Below are positions 50,076 through 57,965 of a DNA stretch of 64,000 bases, piece after piece. Source of the DNA: Candidatus Sungiibacteriota bacterium (GTDB lineage: Bacteria > Patescibacteria > Paceibacteria > Sungbacterales > SURF-37); assembly GCA_016186145.1 (NCBI GenBank), contig JACPMF010000002.1:1-64000 (forward strand), written 5' to 3'. Each line of letters begins with the position of its first letter. Within the stretch, counting starts at the first letter, position 1. Below the pieces are notes generated by a model that was not told where the DNA came from, did no database searches, and saw nothing but the letters and a program-made list of their open reading frames with translations. The position numbers were made by a program, and so were the translations under genes.

Positions 50076-50310
50076 AGTTACTCTGTACTTCAATTATTAC
50101 ATTTAATGCGGATATATTGTTTCCTTTTTTCTGGGTTATATATGGAAGACTATGGCGACAAACGAAACAACACTTCCATCTCCCCAATTCTCTGCGCCAA
50201 TTTCATAAGCTTGGATATTCAATAATTATTACTTAATTTAACATGTTCTTGTTTCGGCAAGATATCACATCAAAAACGATGTGGCATCCTAGCGAGCGGG
50301 CAAATGAATC

Positions 50311-50669
50311 ACCGCGCTGCAAGCAGCGCGGTATCTTACTACCCCAGCCCCAATTTTGCTTTCTTGCCGAGGCGAACCGCTTTGCCCATAACGGGATGTG
50401 CCTATTTCTGCAGGGTTTCCTGCTGCGGGTGCGGCTCCGCCGCATCCTCGCAAAACCCGTGAAAAGCTATTTAAACGCTTTTCACCACACGCGCTTCGTA
50501 TTGTTTACTGTCGGTTTTAATCTAATCTTGTTTATCTGTTTTACAAAGACAAAATTGGAGCGGGGTTAATTTCGTATTCCGCAATTCACCCCACACATAA
50601 CTTATAAGCTATGTGTGGGGTTCATCCGTCCCGCTTCAAGCGGGACGGAATTCTTGCGGACGAAATTAA
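50311..50669. repeat. Structured intergenic element E4 (inverse orientation to E3)
   Basis: The 630-bp gap between 50075 and 50706 holds this element and, left of it, AT-rich sequence with no gene. Perfect hairpin ACCGCGCTGC/GCAGCGCGGT (50311-50332); long-range helix ACCCCAGCCCCAATTTTG (50341-50358) with CAAAATTGGAGCGGGGT (50550-50566); outer helix TAATTTCGT (50567-50575) with ACGAAATTA (50661-50669), enclosing a 12-bp hairpin (50588-50621) and a 10-bp hairpin (50626-50648). In reverse complement it has the same order as E3 and carries the same 125-nt module. No shared open frame. Confidence 0.75.
50370..50494 (-). ncRNA. Candidate structured RNA module, copy in E4
   Basis: On the minus strand: P1 GTGAAAAGC/GCTTTTCAC (perfect here; the E3 copy has one G-U), P2 TGCGGC/GCCGCA (E3: CGCAGC/GCTGCG), P3 GCAGG/CCTGC, P4 CCCG/TGGG (E3: CCTG/CGGG). 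P2 shows two compensatory double substitutions. The copies are 32 kb apart and inverted relative to one another. Expression is not shown. Confidence 0.5.
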
Positions 50670-50673
50670 AAAG

Positions 50674-50695
50674 CCGCGAAAGAAACCTCGCGGCG
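50674..50695 (-). terminator. Intrinsic terminator after the cysQ-like gene
   Basis: GCCGCGA (50674-50680) pairs with TCGCGGC (50689-50695). On the minus strand the stem is followed by TTTTTAATTT. It ends the transcript that starts at the promoter at 51666-51694. Confidence 0.8.
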
Positions 50696-50705
50696 GCACA
50701 TTTTT

Positions 50706-51611
50706 TTAAATGCCCTTTATTCCATGTACCTTAAAACGCCTGGAAAATCGGGGAACTTCCCTCTCTGTATTTTTCTCTTGCGCGAGGCCTAAAAGTGCTT
50801 GATAATTTTCGATATTGTTTGCTGCGACAACATTAGTAGCGTTGTTAACCGTAATCGGCTGTTTATAGGTGTCCGAAATAATGCCGCCCGCCTCAATGAT
50901 AATCGGGGCAGCGGGCAAATTATCCCATGGCTTGTTGTTTAAAGAAACAACTCCCGCAGTGCGCCGCGCTCTCCCGCGATCGCGCGCGAGAGAAACAAAC
51001 GACACGGCACAACAAAGATTAACGCGATAACCCCCAGCGTGTGGTCCGATATTCGACATTTCTCTCTGCATCAGACGTGATGGTCCTTCAAAAAGCACAA
51101 ATGAATCCTCAAGCTTTGCAGCGGGATCAACAAAAATTCTTTCAAGAAAAACCCCATCATCAACCCATGCGCCGCACCCGAGCCCTGCAAAATACATTTC
51201 ACGGCGTCCGCCGTATGCGTATGGAAAGTAGATAAACCCGTATACCGGAACAGCCTCTACCACATACGCTCCCATAATTCCGAAAATCGGCCAGCCCGCG
51301 GCGAGGTTATGCGTGCCATCAACCGGATCAATCACCCAATACCTTCTTTCAGGAGGCGGCCAGGAATGCTGGCGCTCTTCGCTCACGACCGGACACCCAA
51401 ATTGCTTCTCCAAAAAACCGGAAAGCATCTGATCAACCATCACATCCTTTACGGTGACGAAATCGCCCTTATTCTTTTCTTTTGCAGTGATATCTCTGCC
51501 GCCATCTCCTTTCGGAAATACCCTATCGGCAATTATGGTCAGCATATCCTGAATACGGACAGAGACCAAAGAGAAATTATCAGCCGTAATTGCCTCAATT
51601 GCCGTTGCCAT
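50706..51611 (-). CDS. Inositol-monophosphatase-superfamily phosphatase, CysQ-like
   Basis: 301 residues from the ATG at 51611, with a strong ribosome site (CGGAGG, about 7 bases upstream). The metal-binding motif VIDPVDGTHNLAAG and the C-terminal KPWDNLPAAPIIIEAGG are typical of the IMPase/FBPase/CysQ superfamily, which hydrolyses sugar phosphates or 3'-phosphoadenosine 5'-phosphate. The next gene upstream makes PAPS, and a sulfotransferase lies 4 kb away, so removal of the by-product PAP is the most economical role. That is inference; inositol or sugar phosphatase remains possible. It is a monocistronic unit with its own promoter and terminator. Confidence 0.85.
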   Translation of the reverse strand: MATAIEAITADNFSLVSVRIQDMLTIIADRVFPKGDGGRDITAKEKNKGDFVTVKDVMVDQMLSGFLEKQFGCPVVSEERQHSWPPPERRYWVIDPVDGTHNLAAGWPIFGIMGAYVVEAVPVYGFIYFPYAYGGRREMYFAGLGCGAWVDDGVFLERIFVDPAAKLEDSFVLFEGPSRLMQREMSNIGPHAGGYRVNLCCAVSFVSLARDRGRARRTAGVVSLNNKPWDNLPAAPIIIEAGGIISDTYKQPITVNNATNVVAANNIENYQALLGLAQEKNTEREVPRFSRRFKVHGIKGI

Positions 51612-51665
51612 CCCCAACCTCCGTTTCGCAAACTCACATATTTAGGTTTTGAATGAGCGAATAAT

Positions 51666-51694
51666 TTATAACACGGCTATACGATCTGTGTCAA
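51666..51694 (-). promoter_or_regulatory. Sigma-70-like promoter for the cysQ-like gene
   Basis: On the minus strand TTGACA (51694-51689) and TTATAA (51671-51666) are separated by 17 bases, near consensus. The start codon at 51611 is about 55 bp downstream with a good ribosome site. Confidence 0.75.
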
Positions 51695-51760
51695 CTCGCT
51701 CGGATATTGAAAGTTGCAACTAAACAACGATCATATATTAATTGTGCCTTTCCACTCGCA

Positions 51761-54529
51761 TCAAGAAATCAAATAGTTTAAGAGCCTCTCAATGTTTTGT
51801 TCTATCCCAAACTTTTCATTGTCAATTTTAATATCCGGACTGGTTGGAGCCTCGTATGGATTTGTTGCGGCAACGCCGATAAAATTCGATATCTCCCCGG
51901 CAAGGGCTTTCTTGTAAAGTCCCTTGGGGTCGCGCTCAATGCACTTCTCAAGTGAAGCGTTCACATACAACTCCAAAAATCCACCACCAATGATTGTTCG
52001 CGCCATTGCCCGATCTTCCCGATACGGCGATATTATCGGGACAAGTACAAAGTCATGCTCCCCTGCCCTCTCTCGTGCAAGTTCGGCAATCAAACGGTTA
52101 TTCTCGCGTATGTCTTCGCGCGAAAAACTGAGGTGTTTGTTCTGGCCGCTTCTTATGGCATCCCCGTCAAGAACGCACACGCTTTTCCCGCGCGACTCAA
52201 GTTCATTTTTTAATTTTTCAGCGATAGTTGATTTGCCGGACCCGGAAAGCCCCGTGAACCAAATAACGGTCCCTTTCCGATTTTCATTTTTGACAAAAAC
52301 TTCCTCCCGACCGCTCACCGCTTCAGCGATGATTTCTGAAATCTCCGGCCTCATAAACCACTCGGGCGGACGTTCGCCCAGTTCAAATATTTTCCGAGCC
52401 TCGGTGCCGCTTATGGAAAGCTTGTCTGACGGGTCATGTTCCGGGCTTTCTGAAGCATGCATGTGATCTCCGGTTTTCTTTGAATAAAATACTTCCCCGA
52501 ACCTTATCGGTTTAATTTTCAAATCAGGAAATTCATCAAAAATTTTATGCGATGCGTCGGCAGGGTAAAAATTACCGACACCCGTATGATCCCGCCCTAC
52601 GACAAAATGGCTGCACCCGAAATTCTGCCTGCAAATTGCGGTAAAAAGCGCCTCGCGAGGACCGGCATATCTTGAATACGTGTTAAAGGTCGCGAATACA
52701 ACCTTATTTTCCGGATAAATATCATTCATCATCCGTTGATAACTTTTAATAATATATGCGGCATGGTAATCTCCCGCCTTTTTCTTACCAACCACCGGAT
52801 GCACAAAAAGCCCGTCGCAATTCTCCTCTTCCAGGGCTTTTAGCTGAATATATTCATGGCTTCTATGAATTACATTCCGCGTATGGAAGCCAACGACTCG
52901 CGACCAGTGCTTTTCCGCGAAAAGCCGGCGGACCTGGCGTGGCGCCAACGCATAATCCGAAAACTCCGCCCTTCTGCGGCGAAACAAATCGATTTTTCCG
53001 CCCACCAATATCGGGAGCATCGCCATAACCTGTTTTACGCCCGGATGACTCTCATCCAATGTGCCGTAAAGGCGCTTGGCAAAAAGTTCTTTATCAAACG
53101 CGTATATCTCATCAACACGCAAAACGGCAAAAGCGTTTCCTTGTTTGTCCGCAAGTACTACTTCGCGCCCCGGAATTAGTTTTCTCGCGGCTTCTTCAGA
53201 AACGTCTAAAACAATCGGAAGGGGCCAAATCGTTCCGTTCGCAAGACGCATCGTTTCGAGAACGCTCTCACAATCTTTTTTTCCCATAAATCCTTCGAGC
53301 GGGCTGAACGTTCCAAACGCAATCTGTTCCGCGTCCATCTGCCGCGTTTCGTCGACTAAAATCTTCGGTACGGTTTCAAGAAACTTTTGCGCCGGCGGTT
53401 TTAACAAAATTCTTTCTACCAAGGATCCGCCATGAGGCGGTACAAGAACCGACCCGTAATCGCCCGAGAACAAATAACCGTCTTTTTCAAGGTGATTTGC
53501 AAGCTCAACCGCGGCGAGTTGGTATTCCCGACGGCTTGGGAGAGAAACGGCCTCTCCAACAAGCTTCTGCATCATAGAAACGCATTCGAACGGGTACTTC
53601 CCTATCGCCGTCTCGGCCGAAAGGGCGACCCCGGCAGCCCCATCCAAAATCGTTGCAATAACATCGTGCGCCTCCGCCCGCGTTGGCCTTTGTTTTTCCA
53701 CCATTGTTTCTAAAAGGTTTGTTGCGACAAAAACCGGTTTTCCGTGTTGGTGCGCGTGAGACATAATGATTTTCTGGGCAAATGGGATTTTCTCAATCGG
53801 TATTTCTTTTGAAAGATCGCCGCGATCAATAAGAAGCGCATCGGATTTTTGAATTATTTCGTCAAGGTTTTTCAAACCATCAACGCATTCGATCTTTGAA
53901 ATAATTTTCATCCTCCCTTTTGTGGCATCCCGAACCGTGTCGACAAAATCCCCGGAACGCATAAAAGAAGCGGCAATATATCCGACACCTTCTTGCAGGC
54001 CGATCGCAATCGACTGGTAATCTTTTTCCGATAGCGGAGGCAGATCATATGCCTTCGGCATCGCTGAATCAATAATTACAGCTTTGTTATTTCCGATACG
54101 GCCGGCACTCATCGCTTTTGCGAGAACAAAACCGTCTCCCGCATGGCTTGTATCTGCGACACGAAGAATCAAAGACTCAAAATCTATATGCAGCATATCC
54201 CCGGGCTCGAGCTGGCTTACAATATGCGAAGGGCGAAGAGAGATATTCTGTTGGTCGCCGACAATGTCTGCGGCATGAATACGCACCTCTTCGTCCTCAG
54301 AGAACATGATGGAATTCCCAGAAAGGCGGCCTGAACGGATCTGAGAACCTTCGGTATCGACAATAAATGGAATGCCGATTTTTTTTGCAAGCGCGATAAA
54401 ATAGCGTAGATCATCTACGCTTGAGTGAGACATGTTGATGCGAACGAAATCAACGCCTTTGGCCTTGAGTCTTCGAAGGCCTGCTTCGGTACGGACGGAA
54501 GGACCGAGGGTTACAATGAGTTTAACCAT
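51761..54529 (-). CDS. Pyruvate kinase-like / ATP sulfurylase / APS kinase fusion protein
   Basis: 922 residues from the ATG at 54529; an 18-residue upstream extension comes from junction repeat. Residues 1-325 are a pyruvate-kinase-type barrel with B domain: KLIVTLGPSVR, VRINMSHSS, SKIECVDGLKNLDEI, LLIDRGDLSKEIP, ATNLLETM, RPTRAEAHDV, ALSAETAIG. The PK C-terminal domain is missing, and the usual DTKGPEIR reads DTEGSQIR. Residues about 355-740 are ATP sulfurylase (HTRNVIHRSHEYIQ with HxxH 555-558, VGRDHTGVG; the usual QTRN is HTRN). Residues 750-922 are APS kinase (P-loop GLSGSGKST, DGDAIRSG, ISPYREDR). It would convert sulfate to PAPS; the kinase domain could regenerate ATP from PEP. Confidence 0.93.
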   Translation of the reverse strand: MVKLIVTLGPSVRTEAGLRRLKAKGVDFVRINMSHSSVDDLRYFIALAKKIGIPFIVDTEGSQIRSGRLSGNSIMFSEDEEVRIHAADIVGDQQNISLRPSHIVSQLEPGDMLHIDFESLILRVADTSHAGDGFVLAKAMSAGRIGNNKAVIIDSAMPKAYDLPPLSEKDYQSIAIGLQEGVGYIAASFMRSGDFVDTVRDATKGRMKIISKIECVDGLKNLDEIIQKSDALLIDRGDLSKEIPIEKIPFAQKIIMSHAHQHGKPVFVATNLLETMVEKQRPTRAEAHDVIATILDGAAGVALSAETAIGKYPFECVSMMQKLVGEAVSLPSRREYQLAAVELANHLEKDGYLFSGDYGSVLVPPHGGSLVERILLKPPAQKFLETVPKILVDETRQMDAEQIAFGTFSPLEGFMGKKDCESVLETMRLANGTIWPLPIVLDVSEEAARKLIPGREVVLADKQGNAFAVLRVDEIYAFDKELFAKRLYGTLDESHPGVKQVMAMLPILVGGKIDLFRRRRAEFSDYALAPRQVRRLFAEKHWSRVVGFHTRNVIHRSHEYIQLKALEEENCDGLFVHPVVGKKKAGDYHAAYIIKSYQRMMNDIYPENKVVFATFNTYSRYAGPREALFTAICRQNFGCSHFVVGRDHTGVGNFYPADASHKIFDEFPDLKIKPIRFGEVFYSKKTGDHMHASESPEHDPSDKLSISGTEARKIFELGERPPEWFMRPEISEIIAEAVSGREEVFVKNENRKGTVIWFTGLSGSGKSTIAEKLKNELESRGKSVCVLDGDAIRSGQNKHLSFSREDIRENNRLIAELARERAGEHDFVLVPIISPYREDRAMARTIIGGGFLELYVNASLEKCIERDPKGLYKKALAGEISNFIGVAATNPYEAPTSPDIKIDNEKFGIEQNIERLLNYLIS

Positions 54530-54536
54530 GATGAAT

Positions 54537-54638
54537 AATGCTGAATTATAAATGCTGAATTCTGAATAATACGATAAAGTCATCTGCTACCAACATCGTT
54601 CAATAATTAGCATTTGGCATTCAGCATTTAGCATTAAG
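54537..54638. repeat. ORF-less AATGCTGAAT inverted repeat
   Basis: AATGCTGAATTATAAATGCT-type words (54537-54570) and AGCATTTGGCATTCAGCATT-type words (54606-54638) form an imperfect inverted repeat with a 35-bp loop. The words match the arms around the four-helix-bundle gene at 43.1-43.5 kb. It provides the stop of 54621-55484 (ending LNAKC) and ends next to the start of the fusion gene at 54529. Confidence 0.6.
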
Positions 54639-55484
54639 TATGACTGTGAGCATCTTATCTTTAGGCTCCGAAACCCTTTTATACGTCAGTCCAAGTCTTT
54701 GCGCCAAAAATTGCAAACTGGCATGGGAAAAAATGTACGGGTGATACGGATTCATTTGATCAAAAACAAGCAAATTCGGCGTCTGAATATAAATAATACC
54801 GCTCTTCAGAAGACATTCTTTTGCAAACCTAACTATGCTTACCGGGTCAATGGTATTTTCCAGAGAATGCGAAAAGACAATCGCGTCAAATTTCTCGCCC
54901 CGTTTGCCGATATTTTCCAGGTCTTCCGCATAACTTCCCAGAAGTTCAATGTTAAAGTCCTTAATGGTTTTTTGAGCTTCATCAGACGGCTCTACGGCAA
55001 AAACTTTGCACTGGTATTTTTTTTTAAATTCCGAAAGTGTTACGCCAAAACCGCAACCAACCTCTAAAACGCGAGAGTCCGCGCCAAGACTAATCGCGCT
55101 TGCAACAACCGGAATTATTGTTTTCGCCCTCTGCTCGCGATGTTTTTCCAGGCGATTTTCTAAACCCTCCTTGGGATCCCACTTCTTTTCATCATCCCAC
55201 TTGTATTTCCCCGATTGCCACATCTGGCCTTCTTTATGGAAGCCGGCATTTCTTATTTTTTGCTGCCAGAACAAATTCTTATAAAAATCCTTGTATGATT
55301 CCCTGGTCGGCCGCGGATTCATAAACTTCAAACCGCACGCGGGACAAAAAACATACCAAAAATCAACCCCGAACCATTCAATCTTTCCATTGGGAACCAT
55401 CGCTGCCCCATCGCAAAAAGGGCACGCGTCCAATGCCTCGAAATCAAAAGTGGCACTTTGATAATTATCCTCATTCCTGTTCAT
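54621..55484 (-). CDS. Zinc-ribbon class I methyltransferase
   Basis: 287 residues from the ATG at 55484, which overlaps the end of the sulfotransferase gene by 14 bases; a longer frame to 55547 is inside that gene. CPFCDGAAMVPNGKIEWFG and FCPACGLKFMNPRPTRES form the Cys cluster, then SRVLEVGCGFGVTLSEFKKK (SAM motif I) and FDAIVFSHSLENTIDPVSI. It probably methylates a sugar of the glycan, like its relative at 40671-41678. Its overlap with the sulfotransferase suggests joint use in finishing the polymer. Confidence 0.85.
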   Translation of the reverse strand: MNRNEDNYQSATFDFEALDACPFCDGAAMVPNGKIEWFGVDFWYVFCPACGLKFMNPRPTRESYKDFYKNLFWQQKIRNAGFHKEGQMWQSGKYKWDDEKKWDPKEGLENRLEKHREQRAKTIIPVVASAISLGADSRVLEVGCGFGVTLSEFKKKYQCKVFAVEPSDEAQKTIKDFNIELLGSYAEDLENIGKRGEKFDAIVFSHSLENTIDPVSIVRFAKECLLKSGIIYIQTPNLLVFDQMNPYHPYIFSHASLQFLAQRLGLTYKRVSEPKDKMLTVILNAKC

Positions 55485-56394
55485 ATTTGTTCCTGATATC
55501 AAACCTTTCAACAATTTTTTTCCGATAATCGAGAGCCATCCGGTCAACTTCGTCTGCCAAGTCCTCGCTTAAGTGATTTTTCCAGTCGCCGACAACTCCT
55601 TTTCGAAATCCGCTTTTAACATTTTCTTCCCCCCGTCCCCTGCCGGCGGAATGGCTGTCCCGCGCAGTCTGTTTTTCGAATGACGCTTCTTCAATCATAT
55701 ACGCCAGAATCTTGGGTGAAATCGGCATGCCTAAATAGCGAACCATATCGCCTACCACACCGTATGTATACTCATCAAGCGCCTCATAAGTTAAACAGTG
55801 AACCGGACCTTGATACGCAAGGAGCGCTTGGTATTCGGGTATTATCCGCTCCTCCAGGTAACCAATGGCAAACTCACGATCGATAACCGCATCTTCCTTT
55901 CTGCCCTTTCGAAGCATGTTAAAATGCCACGATACAATTTTATCTTTAGGATCTCTTAAAATACAGAGCTTCTTTATCTCCGGATAAAGCGAATCAATAA
56001 AATCAAGATGAAAAACATACGCCGGCGTTGCCTCACCCACAATTTTTTTGTCGCCTCTCTGCATATCGCAAATCTCGCCGTAGCGTTCTTGAAATATCCG
56101 ATATACCTCTGTTTTTGGCAGCTCATCTTTAAAGTGCACCAAATCAGAAAATACCTTGTTGTACTTTACCGCAAAATCGGAAAACGGCCGAACAAACTTC
56201 CTTTCGTCCCCACCCTCTAAACTCGCGAGGGTATTGAAGAAATGCATCTCGCCGACTCGCTGCTCCCCAATTTCGTTATAAAAGGGAAGCGTGGGAAAGC
56301 ATGCAATGTCCGGATGATTGTCTAAAAGCGCTGCAACCCAATGAGTGCCGCTCCGCTCCATACCAACTATTAAAAAGTCTGGACGATAATGCAT
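55471..56394 (-). CDS. PAPS-dependent sulfotransferase
   Basis: 307 residues. The 5'-phosphosulfate loop is IVGMERSGTHWVAALLDNHP (about residues 9-28), and the 3'-phosphate motif is CILRDPKDKIVSWHFNMLRKG (about residues 144-164). These are the two PAPS-binding signatures of the sulfotransferase fold. It would transfer sulfate to a hydroxyl or amine of the surface glycan. No transmembrane segment is seen, so it acts in the cytoplasm on a precursor. Its context (PAPS-making fusion and CysQ-like phosphatase downstream) makes a sulfated glycan likely. Confidence 0.92.
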   Translation of the reverse strand: MHYRPDFLIVGMERSGTHWVAALLDNHPDIACFPTLPFYNEIGEQRVGEMHFFNTLASLEGGDERKFVRPFSDFAVKYNKVFSDLVHFKDELPKTEVYRIFQERYGEICDMQRGDKKIVGEATPAYVFHLDFIDSLYPEIKKLCILRDPKDKIVSWHFNMLRKGRKEDAVIDREFAIGYLEERIIPEYQALLAYQGPVHCLTYEALDEYTYGVVGDMVRYLGMPISPKILAYMIEEASFEKQTARDSHSAGRGRGEENVKSGFRKGVVGDWKNHLSEDLADEVDRMALDYRKKIVERFDIRNKYEQE

Positions 56395-56420
56395 GATTAT
56401 CAGTTATTGATTGTTATTCG

Positions 56421-56696
56421 TCATTTAGGGTGCCTCCCGCCGGTATCTATATACGTTCTAACATAAAGTACGAGACAAACGGCGAGAAAAACCATGGCGA
56501 GTATATATTTAACTTGTAATGGCCGTTGAGCAATTATGGTTGCGTACGCGAGCGCTATAATATTGGCGACAAAAGAGATAAGGAGCAACAGGAAGCTTAA
56601 CCCCTCAACCGTTTTGGTTCTGTAAGTTTTAATGATTTGCGGAATATAACAAAGTGTAAATAAGGTTGTCGCTGTCCAACCAAGCAATTCTGCCAT
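56421..56696 (-). CDS. SemiSWEET-like PQ-loop membrane protein
   Basis: 91 residues with three transmembrane helices (about 5-22, 35-55 and 63-83) and the PQ-loop CYIPQIIKTYRTKTVEGLS in the first. SemiSWEETs work as dimers and pass small sugars through the membrane. It is closely spaced on the same strand as the deacetylase-like gene and the sulfotransferase. Transport substrate unknown. Confidence 0.88.
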   Translation of the reverse strand: MAELLGWTATTLFTLCYIPQIIKTYRTKTVEGLSFLLLLISFVANIIALAYATIIAQRPLQVKYILAMVFLAVCLVLYVRTYIDTGGRHPK

Positions 56697-56708
56697 AGCT
56701 ATAATAGT

Positions 56709-57839
56709 TTAAACTCTTAAAACCGTTACGCCCGTATTCCCATACGCATCAGCTGCGCCGACCGCAGTCCGACAAGCGCCTTCGGGAATTGTAAATAACC
56801 ATCCGCTTCCTTTTTTTTCAACATCTTCACGTCTCACATTTCCATCTTTGTACTCAACCGCAACAAACGGCATATCCCCAAAAATGTCGTGGTTTGCCCA
56901 AACCGATACATTGCAACCATCGCGTTCCACCCGTAACGAGAGATCTTTTGGTATCGGCTCTATATAACTTCGAATCGCATCAAGCGCATTGGAAAATTTA
57001 TACCGGATGCCGGACATCCGCGATCTTTTCTCGACCATCCCGCAAACCATCGCGAACTCATCGGAAATACTCTTATAATAATCGTGGCTGTGAAAAGAAA
57101 AAAGCGACAACCCCGTTTCTTTTGCCTCGCGAAAAGCCCCCTCAACGTCTTCTTCCTGCAAACTTCCCGAACCGCCTTTTGCCGCAACAGGCAAAGAGCG
57201 CGCGATCAGTCGCTTCATGGTTCCCGGGTGTTGATAATCTCCAATGCTCGGATGATACGGCTGCCAATTCGCCGGAGCCCTTGACCAATCGCAGAACTCC
57301 CGCTTCGCCGGGGCAATGTTCGAAAAATCAAAGGGAATCCACCGTTCAAGCCAACGAGAACTTTCATCATTCTCGACATATTTGCCGGCCCGATATACGG
57401 CCGGAAAAAATCCGAAATCAAGCATTCGTTTTGCGATAACGTACTCATGCCAGCGAGAATCATTCCAGTCGTCATTCCATCCCCACGCGCCGTTTTTTGG
57501 AGGATGATGATAGTGCCAATAAATTTCGTCACCGCTCTCTCGAAGGCGGCTATCGGTTAAAATGTTCGCGCGATAAAAATTCCATACAGCATGAAGCCCG
57601 CCGGCGTGCCCTCTTCTTTTAAACCCCGGATCATCCGACGAAAAACCCGCCCAGTCAAGTATTCCCCAGCTATACTTTAAATATCCGCCAAAAGAGTCTC
57701 TGAATTTCTTTCTCAATCCAACAGTCAAATTTTCTATTGCCGCGCCGAGAGAATTCCAATTATCAAACAAATCACTCCGCCCGGTTGTAGGGCCTTCAGT
57801 ATCAATGATGGGAACAATATATACTATTGGCTCATTCAT
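56709..57839 (-). CDS. Divergent NodB-like deacetylase-fold protein
   Basis: 376 residues. YIVPIIDTEGPTTGRSDL near the N-terminus, EIYWHYHHPPKNGAW, FFPAVYRAGKYVEND and LSLFSFHSHDYYKSISDEF resemble the motif order of polysaccharide deacetylase-fold proteins (Asp pocket, His pair, Arg, final His). The classical TFDDG is absent, so activity is uncertain. The C-terminal 100 residues look beta-rich and may be a carbohydrate-binding piece. It lies in the sulfotransferase-SemiSWEET cluster. Confidence 0.55.
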   Translation of the reverse strand: MNEPIVYIVPIIDTEGPTTGRSDLFDNWNSLGAAIENLTVGLRKKFRDSFGGYLKYSWGILDWAGFSSDDPGFKRRGHAGGLHAVWNFYRANILTDSRLRESGDEIYWHYHHPPKNGAWGWNDDWNDSRWHEYVIAKRMLDFGFFPAVYRAGKYVENDESSRWLERWIPFDFSNIAPAKREFCDWSRAPANWQPYHPSIGDYQHPGTMKRLIARSLPVAAKGGSGSLQEEDVEGAFREAKETGLSLFSFHSHDYYKSISDEFAMVCGMVEKRSRMSGIRYKFSNALDAIRSYIEPIPKDLSLRVERDGCNVSVWANHDIFGDMPFVAVEYKDGNVRREDVEKKGSGWLFTIPEGACRTAVGAADAYGNTGVTVLRV

Positions 57840-57965
57840 AAATCAAAATTCAAAATGCAAATATCAAAATGAAATATAAAAATGCAAAAAACACCCCGTG
57901 GTACTCAACAAAATTCTCTTTGAATTTTCCTTTTTCATTTTGCATTTTGATGTTTGATTTTTGAC
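57840..57965. repeat. AT-rich inverted word repeat (AAAATGCAAATATC words)
   Basis: AAAATTCAAAATGCAAAT on the left is answered by CATTTTGCATTTTGATG on the right, 60 bp apart. The right arm encodes the last residues of the GT4 gene at 57935 (SKIKHQNAK). It has no gene of its own and no clear U-tract. Confidence 0.5.

Noticed and set aside
50076..50310. A gene in the 630-bp gap left of E4
   Set aside because: Only short frames without ribosome sites are present; the stretch is AT-rich and I see nothing supportable in it.
51761..54583. PK part as read-through of a neighbouring glycolytic gene
   Set aside because: There is no stop, no internal ribosome site or promoter before the sulfurylase part, and the frame is continuous through all three domains.
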